From Treponema bryantii (lineage in GTDB: Bacteria > Spirochaetota > Spirochaetia > Treponematales > Treponemataceae), in contig NZ_FOFU01000011.1 of assembly GCF_900111035.1 (NCBI RefSeq), positions 1 to 64,000 of the forward strand: a DNA stretch of 64,000 nucleotides. The letters run 5' to 3'. The position numbers and the translations under genes were made by a program. Numbering within the stretch: position 1 is the stretch's first letter; every line of letters starts with the position of its first letter. Below are positions 35,621 to 45,406 of the stretch, one piece after another. Below the pieces are notes generated by a model that saw only the letters and a list, made by a program, of their open reading frames with translations, was not told where the DNA came from and searched no databases.

Positions 35621-36517
35621 ATGGAAGAACAGGCAGAAGGTTTAAGTGAATTATTTAATGATGGTAACTCAAATGCTTCAGATTCTGGAAAAGGCAGTGC
35701 TGCAAAAAGAGATCATAATACACGAATAATTGCCATCACCAGTGGAAAGGGCGGAGTTGGAAAAACAAACTTTGCCGTTAATATGGCAATTGCCTATGCT
35801 CAGCTGGGTAAAAAGGTAATCCTTATTGATGGTGACCTTGGAATGGCAAACGTAAATGTTCTTCTGAACATAGTGCCTCAGTATAATCTTATGCATGTTA
35901 TCAATAAAAAGAAGACAATGAAAGAGATTATCATGGATACTGAGTTCGGTATTAAGTTTATTGCCGGAGCCAACGGATTCTCAAAAATTGCTAATCTTAG
36001 TGTTGAAGAACTCGAGTACTTTGCAAATCAGTTTGCAACCCTTGGAAATGCAGATATCATCATCATAGATACAGGTGCGGGAATTGCAAATAACGTTCTT
36101 CAGTTTGTTGCTGCTGCTGATGAGGTTTTTGTAGTAACAACTCCGGAACCTACTGCAATTACAGATGCTTATGGAATCATCAAAATCATAACTACAGAAA
36201 TTGTTGATCGTACTGTAAATATCAAGCTTATTGTAAACCGTGTTCACTCACCGGACGAAGGTAAACGTATTTCAGAACGAATCATTACAATCGTAGGTCA
36301 GTTCCTTGGTTATAAGATTGAGTATCTTGGTTGTATTCCTGAAGATCCTCTTGTACAGGCTTCGGTAATCAGACAAAAGCCGTTTATTGTTGTAAATCCT
36401 ACATCAAAACCGGCTGTATACTTAAAACATATTGTTGGACGAATTGAAAAAACTGAGCCGGAATTTAATGAGGGAGTTTCAAGCTTCCTTAAGAAGTTCC
36501 TTAGTAAAAAACGCTAA
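35621..36517 (+). CDS. flhG: MinD-like ATPase FlhG (FleN/YlxH)
   Basis: 298 residues, MinD/ParA family. The deviant Walker A is SGKGGVGKT (41-49), with LIDGDLGMANVNVLL as switch region and IIIDTGAGI as Walker B. The C-terminal segment (EGVSSFLKKFLSKKR) is an amphipathic basic tail like the membrane-targeting helix of MinD. The N-terminal 30 residues include a Ser/Asp-rich stretch and not a clear FlhF-activating peptide. It works with FlhF in number and position of flagella. Confidence 0.95.
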   Translation: MEEQAEGLSELFNDGNSNASDSGKGSAAKRDHNTRIIAITSGKGGVGKTNFAVNMAIAYAQLGKKVILIDGDLGMANVNVLLNIVPQYNLMHVINKKKTMKEIIMDTEFGIKFIAGANGFSKIANLSVEELEYFANQFATLGNADIIIIDTGAGIANNVLQFVAAADEVFVVTTPEPTAITDAYGIIKIITTEIVDRTVNIKLIVNRVHSPDEGKRISERIITIVGQFLGYKIEYLGCIPEDPLVQASVIRQKPFIVVNPTSKPAVYLKHIVGRIEKTEPEFNEGVSSFLKKFLSKKR

Positions 36518-36562
36518 TTTAAAAACGTTCAAAAATCGCTGTTAAAAAATTGGCAGCAATTT

Positions 36563-36591
36563 TTGACATATACACTCTAGTGGTGTATAAT
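36563..36591 (+). promoter_or_regulatory. Perfect consensus sigma-70 promoter before the fliA section, with dyad
   Basis: -35 TTGACA (36563-36568), 17-base spacer, -10 TATAAT (36586-36591): both boxes match consensus exactly. The spacer and -10 hold an inverted repeat, TATACAC (36569-36575) and GTGTATA (36583-36589), which could be an operator. It lies in the 104-base gap after flhG, the largest gap within the flagellar run. Confidence 0.85.
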
Positions 36592-36621
36592 ATTTATGGG
36601 TAATTGTAATTGGGAGGAAAA

Positions 36622-37398
36622 ATGCGAGGCGCAAAATATATCGGACTGTTTGCAGGGTGCGGATTTATTTTGTCCTTCGTATCAGGTCTTTTTTCCCATT
36701 CTTCGATTTTATCCGTTTTATTAAAAGCACTGATTTTTGCCGTAATCTTCGGCCTGCTTGGATTGGGAATTTCCTTTATTTATAGTAAATTCCTTTCAGA
36801 TGGTACAGATGGTGATTATCAGAGCGACTATTCTGCTGGTTCTTCATCAGTTCCTGTTGGCGGCTCTGCCTTAGGAAATAACGTTGATATAACGATTCAG
36901 GATGAAGAGTTAGCACCGAGTGAGAGCGATAATCATTTTGTTGTCGGTGATAATCATCAGATGCTTAATGATTCAGATGTTCGAAACTCAAACAGTGGGG
37001 ATGCTGAAGGTCAGAATTCTGCACAGGGGTTTGTTCCATTAAGGAATTTTGAAACTGTAAAGAATTTTTCAGGCAAAGAAGCTGTCATTCCGGCAGAAGC
37101 TGTTGCCGTTACAACTTCAGAAGAACCTGCGGCAGGCAGTACTCCTGTTGAAAACGCGAGTCCTGCTCCTTCTTCAAACAGAAATAGTAATGAAGAGGGT
37201 GGAATAGATACCTTGCCAGATATGGAAAACTTTGTGTTTTCTGAAAGTTCCGGTTCTGCATCAGATGATGATTCAGACTCTGATTCAGAATTTGTATCTA
37301 TGGGGTCATCAAAAAAAAATAGTGGTCCCGCAGAAGTTCAGGATGCAGCCCTTATGGCAAAGGCAATCAGCTCCGTGCTATCAGATGAAAATTCATAA
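36622..37398 (+). CDS. Membrane protein with long acidic tail, upstream of fliA
   Basis: 258 residues from the ATG at 36622 (GGGAGG ribosome site). Two N-terminal hydrophobic helices (about 6-24 and 28-54) and then some 200 residues of Ser, Asp, Glu, Gly and Asn-rich sequence with no fold I can name (such as SDDDSDSDSEFVS). The layout, a membrane anchor with a disordered cytoplasmic arm, suggests a tether or recruitment factor. It is the first gene read from the consensus promoter, with fliA 17 bases downstream. Proteins are often encoded at this position in treponemes, but the function is not known to me. Confidence 0.75.
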   Translation: MRGAKYIGLFAGCGFILSFVSGLFSHSSILSVLLKALIFAVIFGLLGLGISFIYSKFLSDGTDGDYQSDYSAGSSSVPVGGSALGNNVDITIQDEELAPSESDNHFVVGDNHQMLNDSDVRNSNSGDAEGQNSAQGFVPLRNFETVKNFSGKEAVIPAEAVAVTTSEEPAAGSTPVENASPAPSSNRNSNEEGGIDTLPDMENFVFSESSGSASDDDSDSDSEFVSMGSSKKNSGPAEVQDAALMAKAISSVLSDENS

Positions 37399-37415
37399 AA
37401 AGAGGAAGAGTATAA

Positions 37416-38198
37416 ATGCCAATTAATGACGAAAAAGAAGAAGATGATCTTTGGGAAGAATTCAAAAAGACCAAATCACCAGTTCTCAGAGACAAATTTA
37501 TACGGCAGTATATGCCTCTTGTAAAATATGTTGCAGGTAAAGTTGCAGTTGGACTTCCTGCTTCGGTAGAGTTTGATGATCTTGTTGGTTACGGACAGTT
37601 CGGCCTTCTTGATGCAATAAATAAATATGATCCTGCTAAGGGAGTAAAGTTTAAGACTTACGCAGTTACACGTATCCGTGGTGCAATCTTTGATGAGCTC
37701 CGTCAGATAGACTGGGTTCCTCGTTCAGTGCGTCAGAAGTCACGCGAAATTGAAGATGCAATCGTTTCTCTTGAATCTCGTCTTGGTCGTACAGCAACTG
37801 ATTCTGAAATTGCCGGCTCTCTCAATATGAGTGAGGATGAATATCACAGAACAGTAATGAAGGTTTCTGGTACAAGTGTACTTTCGCTTAATGATGTATG
37901 GTATGCCGGAGACGACAATGACAATATGTCAATCGGAAATAATATTGAGTCACCTTCAAGCCTTAATCCGGATGTAATTGCTGAGCGTGAAGAAATCAAA
38001 AAGGTAATCGCACAGGCTATCAGTGAATTGCCGGAAAAAGAAAAAATGGTAATTGTATTGTACTACCATGAAGATCTTACCTTTAAAGAAATTGGTGAAG
38101 TTCTTGAAGTAAGTGAATCTCGAATTTCTCAGCTCCATACAAAAGCTAACTTAAGACTTCGTGCAAAACTTACAAACCTCAGAAAAGGAATTATTTAG
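37416..38198 (+). CDS. fliA: RNA polymerase sigma-28 factor (FliA/WhiG)
   Basis: 260 residues. Region 2 (YMPLVKYVAGKVAVGLPASVEFDDLVGYGQFGLLDAINKYDPAKGVKFKTYAVTRIRGAIFDELRQIDWVPRSVR) is typical of the FliA/WhiG group, and region 4 ends FKEIGEVLEVSESRISQLHTKA. It directs transcription of late motility and chemotaxis genes. No FlgM anti-sigma gene is visible here. fapA follows after 14 bases. Confidence 0.97.
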   Translation: MPINDEKEEDDLWEEFKKTKSPVLRDKFIRQYMPLVKYVAGKVAVGLPASVEFDDLVGYGQFGLLDAINKYDPAKGVKFKTYAVTRIRGAIFDELRQIDWVPRSVRQKSREIEDAIVSLESRLGRTATDSEIAGSLNMSEDEYHRTVMKVSGTSVLSLNDVWYAGDDNDNMSIGNNIESPSSLNPDVIAEREEIKKVIAQAISELPEKEKMVIVLYYHEDLTFKEIGEVLEVSESRISQLHTKANLRLRAKLTNLRKGII

Positions 38199-38212
38199 GG
38201 ATAAATTTAAAA

Positions 38213-40180
38213 ATGGTAACGCTGGCTAAACTTCGTGAAGATATGAATACGCTTCTTCAGGTAGATAAAAATCTGCATTTCGTTGAAGTTAATGCAGATA
38301 CTATCGATGAAGCTCTTGCTGATGCAGTTGTCCAGCTGGATACCAAACTTTCCAATTTACATTACGAAGTTGTAGAAAAAGGCAGTGACGGTATTTTAGG
38401 TCTTGGAAAAAAGCCATGGAAAATTATGGTTTACCAGGATCCAGAAACCGTTAAAAAGCAGACACGTCTTGCTTCTGAAGGTCTGTTTGATCTTGATGAA
38501 GAGGGCGAAGAAGCAAAAGTTATAAATCGCGACGGACTTTATTATATCCGTCATTTCAAATCAGATATCATGCTTAAAGTTCTTCTTCCTGTTGGAGAAG
38601 GACTTCCAATTGAACTCAAAGATGTTCTTGATGAAATCAAACGTCCTGACACAATCAGTTTTGATGAAGAGCTTGTAAAAAAGAGCGTTAAAAACGGAAC
38701 TGATAATGATTACGTAATTGTCGGTGCATTTAAACATGTTCCTGCCGGTGACGTTGTAATTGGTGTTGAAGTTACTAAAGATGAAATGAAGGGCTCTATC
38801 GTTGTTTCTCCTCCATCAATGAGTGGAAGTGAAGCTTCATTTGATATGATTAAAAGAGCCATCCTTCAGCAGGGTGTTGTAGAAGCTTGTATTGAAGAAG
38901 ACAAAATCCGCGAGTTCGTTGACAATCCTGTTTATAATAATCCTTATGAAGTCGCCGCTGCAATTGAACCTGTTGATGGTCATGACGCATACATTTCCTA
39001 TAACTTTGAAACTGACCCTAAAAAACTTAAGGCTCAGGTTGATGAAGAAGGAAAGGTTGACTATAAGAAGCTTAACAATATTCAGAACGTTATTGCAGAT
39101 CAGCCGCTTGCACAGAAGATTCCTGCAGAAAGAGGTAAGGGCGGTAAGACATTGTTCGGCCGCTACCTTGAAGCAAAGAATGGAAAAGATATTCAGATTC
39201 AGCTTGGCGCCAATGTTAAACTTGACCGCGACGGCGTAACAATTAAAGCCGAGATTGACGGTGAAGTTATGCTTGTAAACGGAAAGGTAACCGTAGAGCC
39301 TGTTAAATACCTCGACGCAGTTAATGTTAAAACCGGTGATGTTAAATTTGTCGGAACTGTTGTCATCAAAGGAAACGTTCAGGAAGGCTATAAGGTTGAA
39401 GCAACCAATATTGAAGTTGGTGGAATCGTCGACAAATCTCGTCTTGAAGCTACTGGAAATATTATTGTCCGCCAGGGTGTATTCGGAAAAGGCGAAGGTT
39501 ATATCAAAGCCGGTAAATCACTCTGGGCTAAGTTTATCAATGATACAACCGTTGAAGTTGAAGAGAATGTTATCGTAAATGACTCTATCGTAAACTCCAG
39601 CGTAACAGCCATGAAGAATATCGTACTTCGCGGAAAGAAGGCACAGATTATTGGTGGACATCTTATGGCTACCGAGGAAATCTGTGCGCGAAAGGTTGGT
39701 TCTCCTGGTGGTGGTACAGAAACAATTCTCGAAGTTGGTGTTGATCCACGCGCTAAAAAGCGTCTTGAAGAACTGCAGAATATGCAGGCTAAGGCTACAA
39801 AGGAATACGAAAACTGCGACCTCGATATACAGACTCTTGAACAACAGAAAAAGCTTCGTAAAAAGCTTCCTCAGGAAAAAGAAGAAAAGCTCAAGACTCT
39901 CAAAGAACGCTGTGAACAGATAAGTGAAGAGCTTGAGAAGATGACAGATGAAATCAACAAGATTCAGGAACACCTTCGCGACCTTAAGGCTGTTGGAAAA
40001 GTTAAGGTTGAGGGCGATGTTTATGCCGGAGTTAAGATTTATATCCGTGATGTTCTTGATGAAGTCAAAATTGATACAAAGGGAGTTACCTTCTATTATG
40101 ATAAGGCCTTCAGTAAACGAGGACCTTATGAGCCGCCATCATTAGCAGAGGAGCAGCCGGATGGGTATTCAGCCGATTGA
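38213..40180 (+). CDS. fapA: FapA family protein (DUF342)
   Basis: 655 residues. An N-terminal alpha/beta domain including the GILGLGKKPWKI segment of Jag-N type, then the FapA beta-helix region (about 280-480, many Gly/Val turns such as DVKFVGTVVIKGNVQEGYKVEA and ARKVGSPGGGTETILEVG), and a charged coiled coil (about 520-595). The family is linked to polar flagella and surface sensing in Vibrio and is widespread in spirochaetes and clostridia; its exact job is unclear. The last 20 bases overlap the next gene. Confidence 0.85.
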   Translation: MVTLAKLREDMNTLLQVDKNLHFVEVNADTIDEALADAVVQLDTKLSNLHYEVVEKGSDGILGLGKKPWKIMVYQDPETVKKQTRLASEGLFDLDEEGEEAKVINRDGLYYIRHFKSDIMLKVLLPVGEGLPIELKDVLDEIKRPDTISFDEELVKKSVKNGTDNDYVIVGAFKHVPAGDVVIGVEVTKDEMKGSIVVSPPSMSGSEASFDMIKRAILQQGVVEACIEEDKIREFVDNPVYNNPYEVAAAIEPVDGHDAYISYNFETDPKKLKAQVDEEGKVDYKKLNNIQNVIADQPLAQKIPAERGKGGKTLFGRYLEAKNGKDIQIQLGANVKLDRDGVTIKAEIDGEVMLVNGKVTVEPVKYLDAVNVKTGDVKFVGTVVIKGNVQEGYKVEATNIEVGGIVDKSRLEATGNIIVRQGVFGKGEGYIKAGKSLWAKFINDTTVEVEENVIVNDSIVNSSVTAMKNIVLRGKKAQIIGGHLMATEEICARKVGSPGGGTETILEVGVDPRAKKRLEELQNMQAKATKEYENCDLDIQTLEQQKKLRKKLPQEKEEKLKTLKERCEQISEELEKMTDEINKIQEHLRDLKAVGKVKVEGDVYAGVKIYIRDVLDEVKIDTKGVTFYYDKAFSKRGPYEPPSLAEEQPDGYSAD

Positions 40181-40502
40181 TCTTCAGACAATGTACACAC
40201 AACTTTCTAATGTCTCAAAAACAATGGCAGGCGCACAGCAGGCTCAGTTAACGGAAGCTATGCAGCAGCAGGGAAATATTCAGCGAAGTATGGAAAATGC
40301 TGCAAAAGTTCAGCAAACTTCAAATGAAAAATCAGATACAAATAGTGTAAATCAAAATGGTTCAAATTCCTCTGGTGCTTACGGTGGTAAAAATCAGAAG
40401 CGAAAAAACTCTGATGAAATTGAACAGGATGATACTCAGGAAGTTCGCCCTCCAAAAAGCGACCGTTCATATCTTGGAACGATTATAGATATCACAAGGT
40501 AA
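40161..40502 (+). CDS. Small Gln-rich protein after fapA
   Basis: 113 residues; start ATG at 40161 overlaps the end of fapA by 20 bases in another frame. The N-terminal half is helical and Gln/Ala-rich (LQTMYTQLSNVSKTMAGAQQAQLTEAMQQQG), and the second half is polar and disordered, ending in a conserved-looking DRSYLGTIIDITR. No membrane segment. I do not recognise it beyond its position next to fapA. Because the frame is open, tightly overlapped and followed by another co-directional gene, I take it as real. Confidence 0.65.
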   Translation: MGIQPIDLQTMYTQLSNVSKTMAGAQQAQLTEAMQQQGNIQRSMENAAKVQQTSNEKSDTNSVNQNGSNSSGAYGGKNQKRKNSDEIEQDDTQEVRPPKSDRSYLGTIIDITR

Positions 40503-40514
40503 AACGAGGAAATT

Positions 40515-41210
40515 ATGGCCGCATATATAGCTCTTTTCATTGCATTAGTAAGTTTAATTCTGATGATTATTATTCTCGTAAGATTTAAAAAACTTTTTTC
40601 AACAGATGCAATTATTGATAAAACAAAAAATCAGATGAACCGTGTCATTATTGATGTAAACAATAATGCAAACAGAGACATTGAATTGATAAATGAATCT
40701 TCAAGAAGGCTCCGCGCACTTTTAAACGAAGCTGATAAAAAGATGGATAATTTCCGCGAGGCAACTCAGCTGCTCCGGAATGTAATAGCAGAGGCACAAA
40801 AGATTTCCGGAAAAAGAAATGGAAAAACAGTCTTTGTTGAAAATGAAAGATTCTCAGAAATTACACCGGTTGGTCAGAAAGAAAAAAGAAATCAGTTTAT
40901 TGATCCAGATGCTTCATTTCGCGTTACAGAAAAAGCACCTGTAAGACAAGGTTCTCTTTTTGATGAACCGGAAGAAAAATCAATCTTAAAAGATGAAACT
41001 GTTGTGACAAAAGATGGGGCTGCTTATAAAGAAGTGCCGCTTATAGTAACAAAGGTTTATGATGAAATGCCGGAGAGTGCTACAAAATCAAACCGTCCGT
41101 TAAAAGATAAGGTTGAGAAGTTGTTTCATCAGGGAATGCAGGTTGATGATATTGCAGAAGAATTATCTTGTCCTGCTTCAGAAGTTCAGTTTATAATAGA
41201 TATGTTATAA
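40515..41210 (+). CDS. Membrane-anchored coiled-coil protein with C-terminal HTH-like segment
   Basis: 231 residues. An N-terminal membrane helix (about 3-25), a coiled coil (about 35-100, containing NRDIELINESSRRLRALLNEADKKMDNF), a disordered middle, and a C-terminal segment (LFHQGMQVDDIAEELSCPASEVQFIIDML) like the small helix-turn-helix at the end of DUF2802/DUF6115 proteins, which also often lie at the ends of flagellar operons. The HTH may not bind DNA. It closes the flagellar run; galM starts 36 bases later. Confidence 0.7.
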   Translation: MAAYIALFIALVSLILMIIILVRFKKLFSTDAIIDKTKNQMNRVIIDVNNNANRDIELINESSRRLRALLNEADKKMDNFREATQLLRNVIAEAQKISGKRNGKTVFVENERFSEITPVGQKEKRNQFIDPDASFRVTEKAPVRQGSLFDEPEEKSILKDETVVTKDGAAYKEVPLIVTKVYDEMPESATKSNRPLKDKVEKLFHQGMQVDDIAEELSCPASEVQFIIDML

Positions 41211-41246
41211 TAAAATTGTGATATACATAAGGAGTTTAAACCCGCA

Positions 41247-42314
41247 ATGAAAGTAACTAAATCAAAATTCGGAATGCTTTGTGATGGAACAAAGGTAAAT
41301 CTTTTTACAGTAAAAAACGGAAACATGTCTTTTTCGTGCACAGATTACGGCTGTACAATTACAAGCATTGTATTAAATGATGGTAATGGAAAAAAGACAG
41401 ACGTTGTTCTGGGACATTCAACTCTCGAAGGATATATAAACGGAACAGTATTCTTTGGTGCAATTGTAGGACGTTTTGCTAACCGTATTGGTAAAGCTGA
41501 GTTTGCACTCGACGGAAAAAAATATTCACTTGATAAGAATGATGGTCCAAACTGTCTTCATGGCGGTTTCGACAGCTATAATAAAATGATGTGGAAGGGC
41601 AAGGTAATTGATGACGGAAAACTTTGCGGTGTTCGTTTTACACGTGAATCTCCAGATGGAGAGCAGGGCTTCCCAGGAAACTTAAAGCTTACAATTACTT
41701 ATCTTCTTGATGAGCATAATAACCTTACATGTCTTTATAATGCAGAAACAGATAAGGCTACTCCAATCAATATTACTAACCATGCATATTTCAATCTTGC
41801 AGGTAACGGAAACATCGGTGATCATACAGTTCAGATGAATTCTGACAAGCGTCTTGAAGTTAATGCAAAACTTATTCCAACAGGAAAACTTCTCGATGTA
41901 AAGGGAACTCCTTTTGATTTCACAAAGGAAAAGAAGATTGGAAAGGATATTAAGAATGTTGGAGTAGGTTATGACCACTGCTATGTAACAGAACTTTACG
42001 ATCCTGAAAATCCACACTGCGGACTTCCTCTTGATGACAAGGATCTTGTTGAATTCTGTACTGTAAAAGAACCAACAACAGGACATGAAATGACAGTATT
42101 TACTAATATGGAAGGCTGTCAGTTCTATACTGGAAATTACATCAAGGGAGTTATTGGAAAGAACGGCCGTGTTTATGACAGACATGATGCATTCTGTCTT
42201 GAAACACAGTGTTTCCCAGATACACCAAATCAGGCTTCATTCCCAAGCTGTATCCTTGAACCAGGCCAGAAGATGAAGGTTAAGACTATTTATTCCTTTA
42301 CAATAAATAAATAA
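41247..42314 (+). CDS. galM: Aldose 1-epimerase (galactose mutarotase)
   Basis: 355 residues of the galactose mutarotase family, which interconverts alpha and beta anomers of hexoses. It has GAIVGRFANRIGKAEFALDGKKYSLDKNDGPNCLHGG near residues 70-110, the histidine motif TNHAYFNLAG, and the C-terminal glutamate in FCLETQCFPDTPNQ. A TAAGGAG ribosome site precedes the ATG. It has no evident link to its neighbours, and no other galactose genes are in the window. Confidence 0.95.
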   Translation: MKVTKSKFGMLCDGTKVNLFTVKNGNMSFSCTDYGCTITSIVLNDGNGKKTDVVLGHSTLEGYINGTVFFGAIVGRFANRIGKAEFALDGKKYSLDKNDGPNCLHGGFDSYNKMMWKGKVIDDGKLCGVRFTRESPDGEQGFPGNLKLTITYLLDEHNNLTCLYNAETDKATPINITNHAYFNLAGNGNIGDHTVQMNSDKRLEVNAKLIPTGKLLDVKGTPFDFTKEKKIGKDIKNVGVGYDHCYVTELYDPENPHCGLPLDDKDLVEFCTVKEPTTGHEMTVFTNMEGCQFYTGNYIKGVIGKNGRVYDRHDAFCLETQCFPDTPNQASFPSCILEPGQKMKVKTIYSFTINK

Positions 42315-42402
42315 TCTGATATATTGGTTTAAAGGTTTAATTTATTAAACATAAATTAATCTTCTCTACACAAAAATTCTACCCCAATACCACACTTTTT
42401 AA

Positions 42403-42430
42403 TTGAAAAACGCGGTATATGGGGTATAAT
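42403..42430 (+). promoter_or_regulatory. Promoter of the V-ATPase operon with overlapping dyad
   Basis: -35 TTGAAA (42403-42408), 16-base spacer, -10 TATAAT (42425-42430), the same arrangement as before flbD. A stem-loop sequence covers it: ACCCC and ATACC (42381-42391) face GGTAT and GGGGT (42414-42425), with TTTTT/AAAAA (42396-42410) near the tip. The leader to the atpE start is about 35 bases. Confidence 0.65.
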
Positions 42431-42471
42431 TATTATATTATTCTGGACATTGTTATAAGTGAGGTACTTTG

Positions 42472-43092
42472 ATGGATGTACAATTGCAAGAACTGATTGA
42501 TAAAATCAAGAAGGACGGCGTTGCTGCTGCAGAAAAGGATGCTGCAAAAATAATTGCAAATTCGGAGAAGAAGGCAGAAGCAATAATCGCAGACGCGCAG
42601 TCAAAAGCTGCTGAGATTATAAAAAGTGCACAATCAGAGACAAAAAAAATGGAGAAAGCAAGCGAAGAAGCTATCGTACAGGCTGGACGCAACATGCTTC
42701 TCTCATTTAAGGATGCTCTGATAGGCGAGCTTGACGGTCTTATTCAGACTGGTACAGAAAAAGCTCTTTCAAAAGATGTTCTGGGAAAACTTGTTCCAGA
42801 AACAGTTAAAGCCTGGGCAAAAAACTCAGACGCTTCAGAACTGTCAGTTCTTCTTAGCGAAAAAGATTTGAAGGCTCTTGAATCTTCTCTTAAAACAGCC
42901 CTCAAAGCAGAAATCAAAAAAGGACTTGAGATTAAGCCGGATAAGACACTTACCGCCGGATTCAGAATCGGTGTTAAGAATGGTGCAGCCTTCTATGACT
43001 ATTCAGCAGAAAGCCTTGCCGAAATGTTTGCCGCTTACCTTAATCCAAAAGTTGCAGCTCTTATGAAAGTTGCTGCAGAGGACGCAGAGTAG
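42472..43092 (+). CDS. atpE: V-type ATPase subunit E
   Basis: 206 residues from the ATG at 42472 (GTGAGG upstream). The N-terminal half is a long Ala/Lys/Glu helix (KIIANSEKKAEAIIADAQSKAAEIIKSAQSE), the peripheral stalk, and the C-terminal domain binds the catalytic head. Order and length match the first gene of spirochaete V-ATPase operons. The next gene overlaps its stop by one base. Confidence 0.88.
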   Translation: MDVQLQELIDKIKKDGVAAAEKDAAKIIANSEKKAEAIIADAQSKAAEIIKSAQSETKKMEKASEEAIVQAGRNMLLSFKDALIGELDGLIQTGTEKALSKDVLGKLVPETVKAWAKNSDASELSVLLSEKDLKALESSLKTALKAEIKKGLEIKPDKTLTAGFRIGVKNGAAFYDYSAESLAEMFAAYLNPKVAALMKVAAEDAE

Positions 43093-43634
43093 TGGCTTAT
43101 TATTATTTGGTTTCACAGTTACCAAATATCTCACCTTCTGAAGGAAAATCAGCACTGCCTATGAATACAGAGCAGTTCCGTGAAGTTGCTTCACGCTTTA
43201 TTTCCGAAGAAGAAAAAGCCGTGCTTGAAGGCCTTTCTTTAGTTCCTCCTATGGAACTTACCTCCACAGGCTCTGCCTTTCTGGATGTTTGGTATGAAAA
43301 AGAAAGAAACCTGCGTTGTGCACTCGCTCAGATTCGTGCACAGAAACTCAAAAAAGACAGTGTACCGCTCCCACCTGGATGTACAGCAGATATTATTTCT
43401 GCAGCACGTACCGCAGTTGGAATGGACAGCCCTTTGAGTGCAGAGCAGTTTCTTTATGAGTACAGGTTACGTCTGCTCGATGATTTGCGTCCTCTGGATG
43501 CTTTTTCAATTGATGCGGTGTATGCCTACGGCCTCCGTCTTATGCTTATAGAGCGAATGCGCAAGTTCGAGGTTGAAAACGGAAAAACATCTTATCATAA
43601 GATATACGATACGATTTTGGATGGAGATAAATAA
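43092..43634 (+). CDS. DUF2764-family protein in the V-ATPase operon
   Basis: 180 residues, GTG start overlapping the atpE stop by one base and ending in the first base of atpA. Helical, soluble, starting YYYLVSQLPNISPS. Proteins like this occupy the same place in other spirochaete and Bacteroidetes-type V-ATPase operons (DUF2764). Subunit C, which links the rotor to the head, is not otherwise encoded here, so a subunit C-like role is a fair guess, not shown. Confidence 0.8.
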   Translation: MAYYYLVSQLPNISPSEGKSALPMNTEQFREVASRFISEEEKAVLEGLSLVPPMELTSTGSAFLDVWYEKERNLRCALAQIRAQKLKKDSVPLPPGCTADIISAARTAVGMDSPLSAEQFLYEYRLRLLDDLRPLDAFSIDAVYAYGLRLMLIERMRKFEVENGKTSYHKIYDTILDGDK

Positions 43635-45406
43635 TGGCAAATACTACTAAAGCAAAAGTAGTCGGCATCAACGGAAACATGGTCACGATTGAATTCGAAG
43701 GCTCTGTTTCTATGAATGAAGTAGGCTACGTTAATGTAGACGGAAAGAAGCTCCGAGGCGAAGTTATCCGTATCCGCGGTAACAAGGCTCAGATGCAGAT
43801 TTTCGAAATGACACAGGGAATTAAAGCCGGTGATAAAGTAGACTTAATCGGCGATCTTCTTTGTGCAGAACTTGGCCCTGGATTGCTCGGTCAGACTTTT
43901 GATGGACTTCAGAACCCGCTTCCTCTGGTTGCAGAAAAAGCAGGTTTCTTCCTTGAGCGTGGTGTTTATGTAGATTCACTTCCACGTGATAAAAAATGGG
44001 AATGGACTCCAACTGTAAAACCTGGAGACAAGGTTCTCCGTGGAGATCCAATTGGTTCTGTTCCTGAAGGACCATTTACACATAAAATTCTTGTTCCTTT
44101 TGATCTTCTTGGAATGTATACAGTAAAGAAGGTTGAAAAGGCTGGAGAATATACCATTGAAGATACAATCTGTGTTGTAACAGATGAAAAGGGAAAAGAC
44201 CATAAACTTAAAATGGCATTCAAGTGGCCTGTAAAACGTGCCGTAGACTGCTATGCTGAGCGTCTTGCTCCATCTGAGCCAATGGTAACACAGGTTCGTC
44301 TTATCGATACATTCTATCCAGTATCTAAGGGTGGTACATATTGTATTCCAGGCCCATTCGGTGCCGGTAAGACTGTACTTCAGCATACAACATCACGTAA
44401 CGCCGACGTTGATATCGTAATCATCGCTGCCTGCGGTGAACGTGCGGGTGAAGTTGTAGAAACAATTAAAGAGTTCCCTGAGTTGAAGGACCCACGTACA
44501 GGCCGTTCTCTTATGGAAAGAACAATCATCATTTGTAACACATCTTCTATGCCTGTAGCTTCCCGCGAAGCTTCAGTTTATACATCTGTTACACTTGCTG
44601 AATATTACCGCCAGATGGGCTTACACGTATTGCTCCTTGCAGACTCAACTTCCCGCTGGGCACAGGCTCTCCGTGAAATGTCTGGACGTCTTGAAGAGAT
44701 TCCTGGAGAAGAAGCATTCCCTGCTTACCTCGAATCTTATATCGCAGCCTTCTACGAGCGCGCTGGTATCGTAAAACTCCGCGACGGAAACATCGGATCT
44801 GTAACAATTGGTGGTACAGTATCTCCTGCCGGTGGTAACTTTGAAGAGCCTGTAACTCAGGCAACACTGAAGGTAGTAGGTGCCTTCCACGGACTTTCAC
44901 GTGAACGTTCAGATGCACGTAAGTATCCTGCAATTGACCCAATCATTTCATGGTCAAAATATAAATCAGTTATCCGCGAAGATTGGGTAGCTTATGCACG
45001 CAAGGTATTCCTTAGCGGTGTTGAAGTAAACCAGATGATGAAGGTAGTAGGTGAAGAAGGTACAACAACCGAAGATTACATCGAATACCTCAAGAGCGAA
45101 TTCCTTGATGCAGTATATATGCAGCAGAACTCATTCGACGAAATTGATGCTGCTGTAAGCGTTGAACGCCAGCAGTATACTTTCGCAAAGGTTCTTAAGG
45201 TTCTTGGTTCAGATTTTGAACTTGCTGATAAAGATTCTGCACGCAACTTCTTCAACCAGATGAGACAGAAGTTTATCGACTGGAACTACTCACTCTGGAA
45301 GAGCGATAAGTTCAAGAAAGCAGAAAAAGATGTTGACGCTCACTTTGCTTCTGCAAACGGTAAAGTACGCGACGAAGTAAGCGCAATGCTTAAGGATGGT
45401 GAGTAA
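43634..45406 (+). CDS. atpA: V-type ATPase catalytic subunit A
   Basis: 590 residues. Walker A is GPFGAGKT (240-247), followed by [11 protein letters not shown], and the [25 protein letters not shown] and [19 protein letters not shown] segments of the catalytic subunit. The nonhomologous insert expected for V/A-type A subunits is present. With subunit B it forms the ATP-driven head. It overlaps both neighbours by one base. Confidence 0.97.
   Translation: MANTTKAKVVGINGNMVTIEFEGSVSMNEVGYVNVDGKKLRGEVIRIRGNKAQMQIFEMTQGIKAGDKVDLIGDLLCAELGPGLLGQTFDGLQNPLPLVAEKAGFFLERGVYVDSLPRDKKWEWTPTVKPGDKVLRGDPIGSVPEGPFTHKILVPFDLLGMYTVKKVEKAGEYTIEDTICVVTDEKGKDHKLKMAFKWPVKRAVDCYAERLAPSEPMVTQVRLIDTFYPVSKGGTYCIPGPFGAGKTVLQHTTSRNADVDIVIIAACGERAGEVVETIKEFPELKDPRTGRSLMERTIIICNTSSMPVASREASVYTSVTLAEYYRQMGLHVLLLADSTSRWAQALREMSGRLEEIPGEEAFPAYLESYIAAFYERAGIVKLRDGNIGSVTIGGTVSPAGGNFEEPVTQATLKVVGAFHGLSRERSDARKYPAIDPIISWSKYKSVIREDWVAYARKVFLSGVEVNQMMKVVGEEGTTTEDYIEYLKSEFLDAVYMQQNSFDEIDAAVSVERQQYTFAKVLKVLGSDFELADKDSARNFFNQMRQKFIDWNYSLWKSDKFKKAEKDVDAHFASANGKVRDEVSAMLKDGE

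Noticed and set aside
42335-42350. GTTTAA-TTTA-TTAAAC as terminator after galM.
   Set aside because: A short AT-only stem with no T-run; could be chance in this AT-rich DNA.
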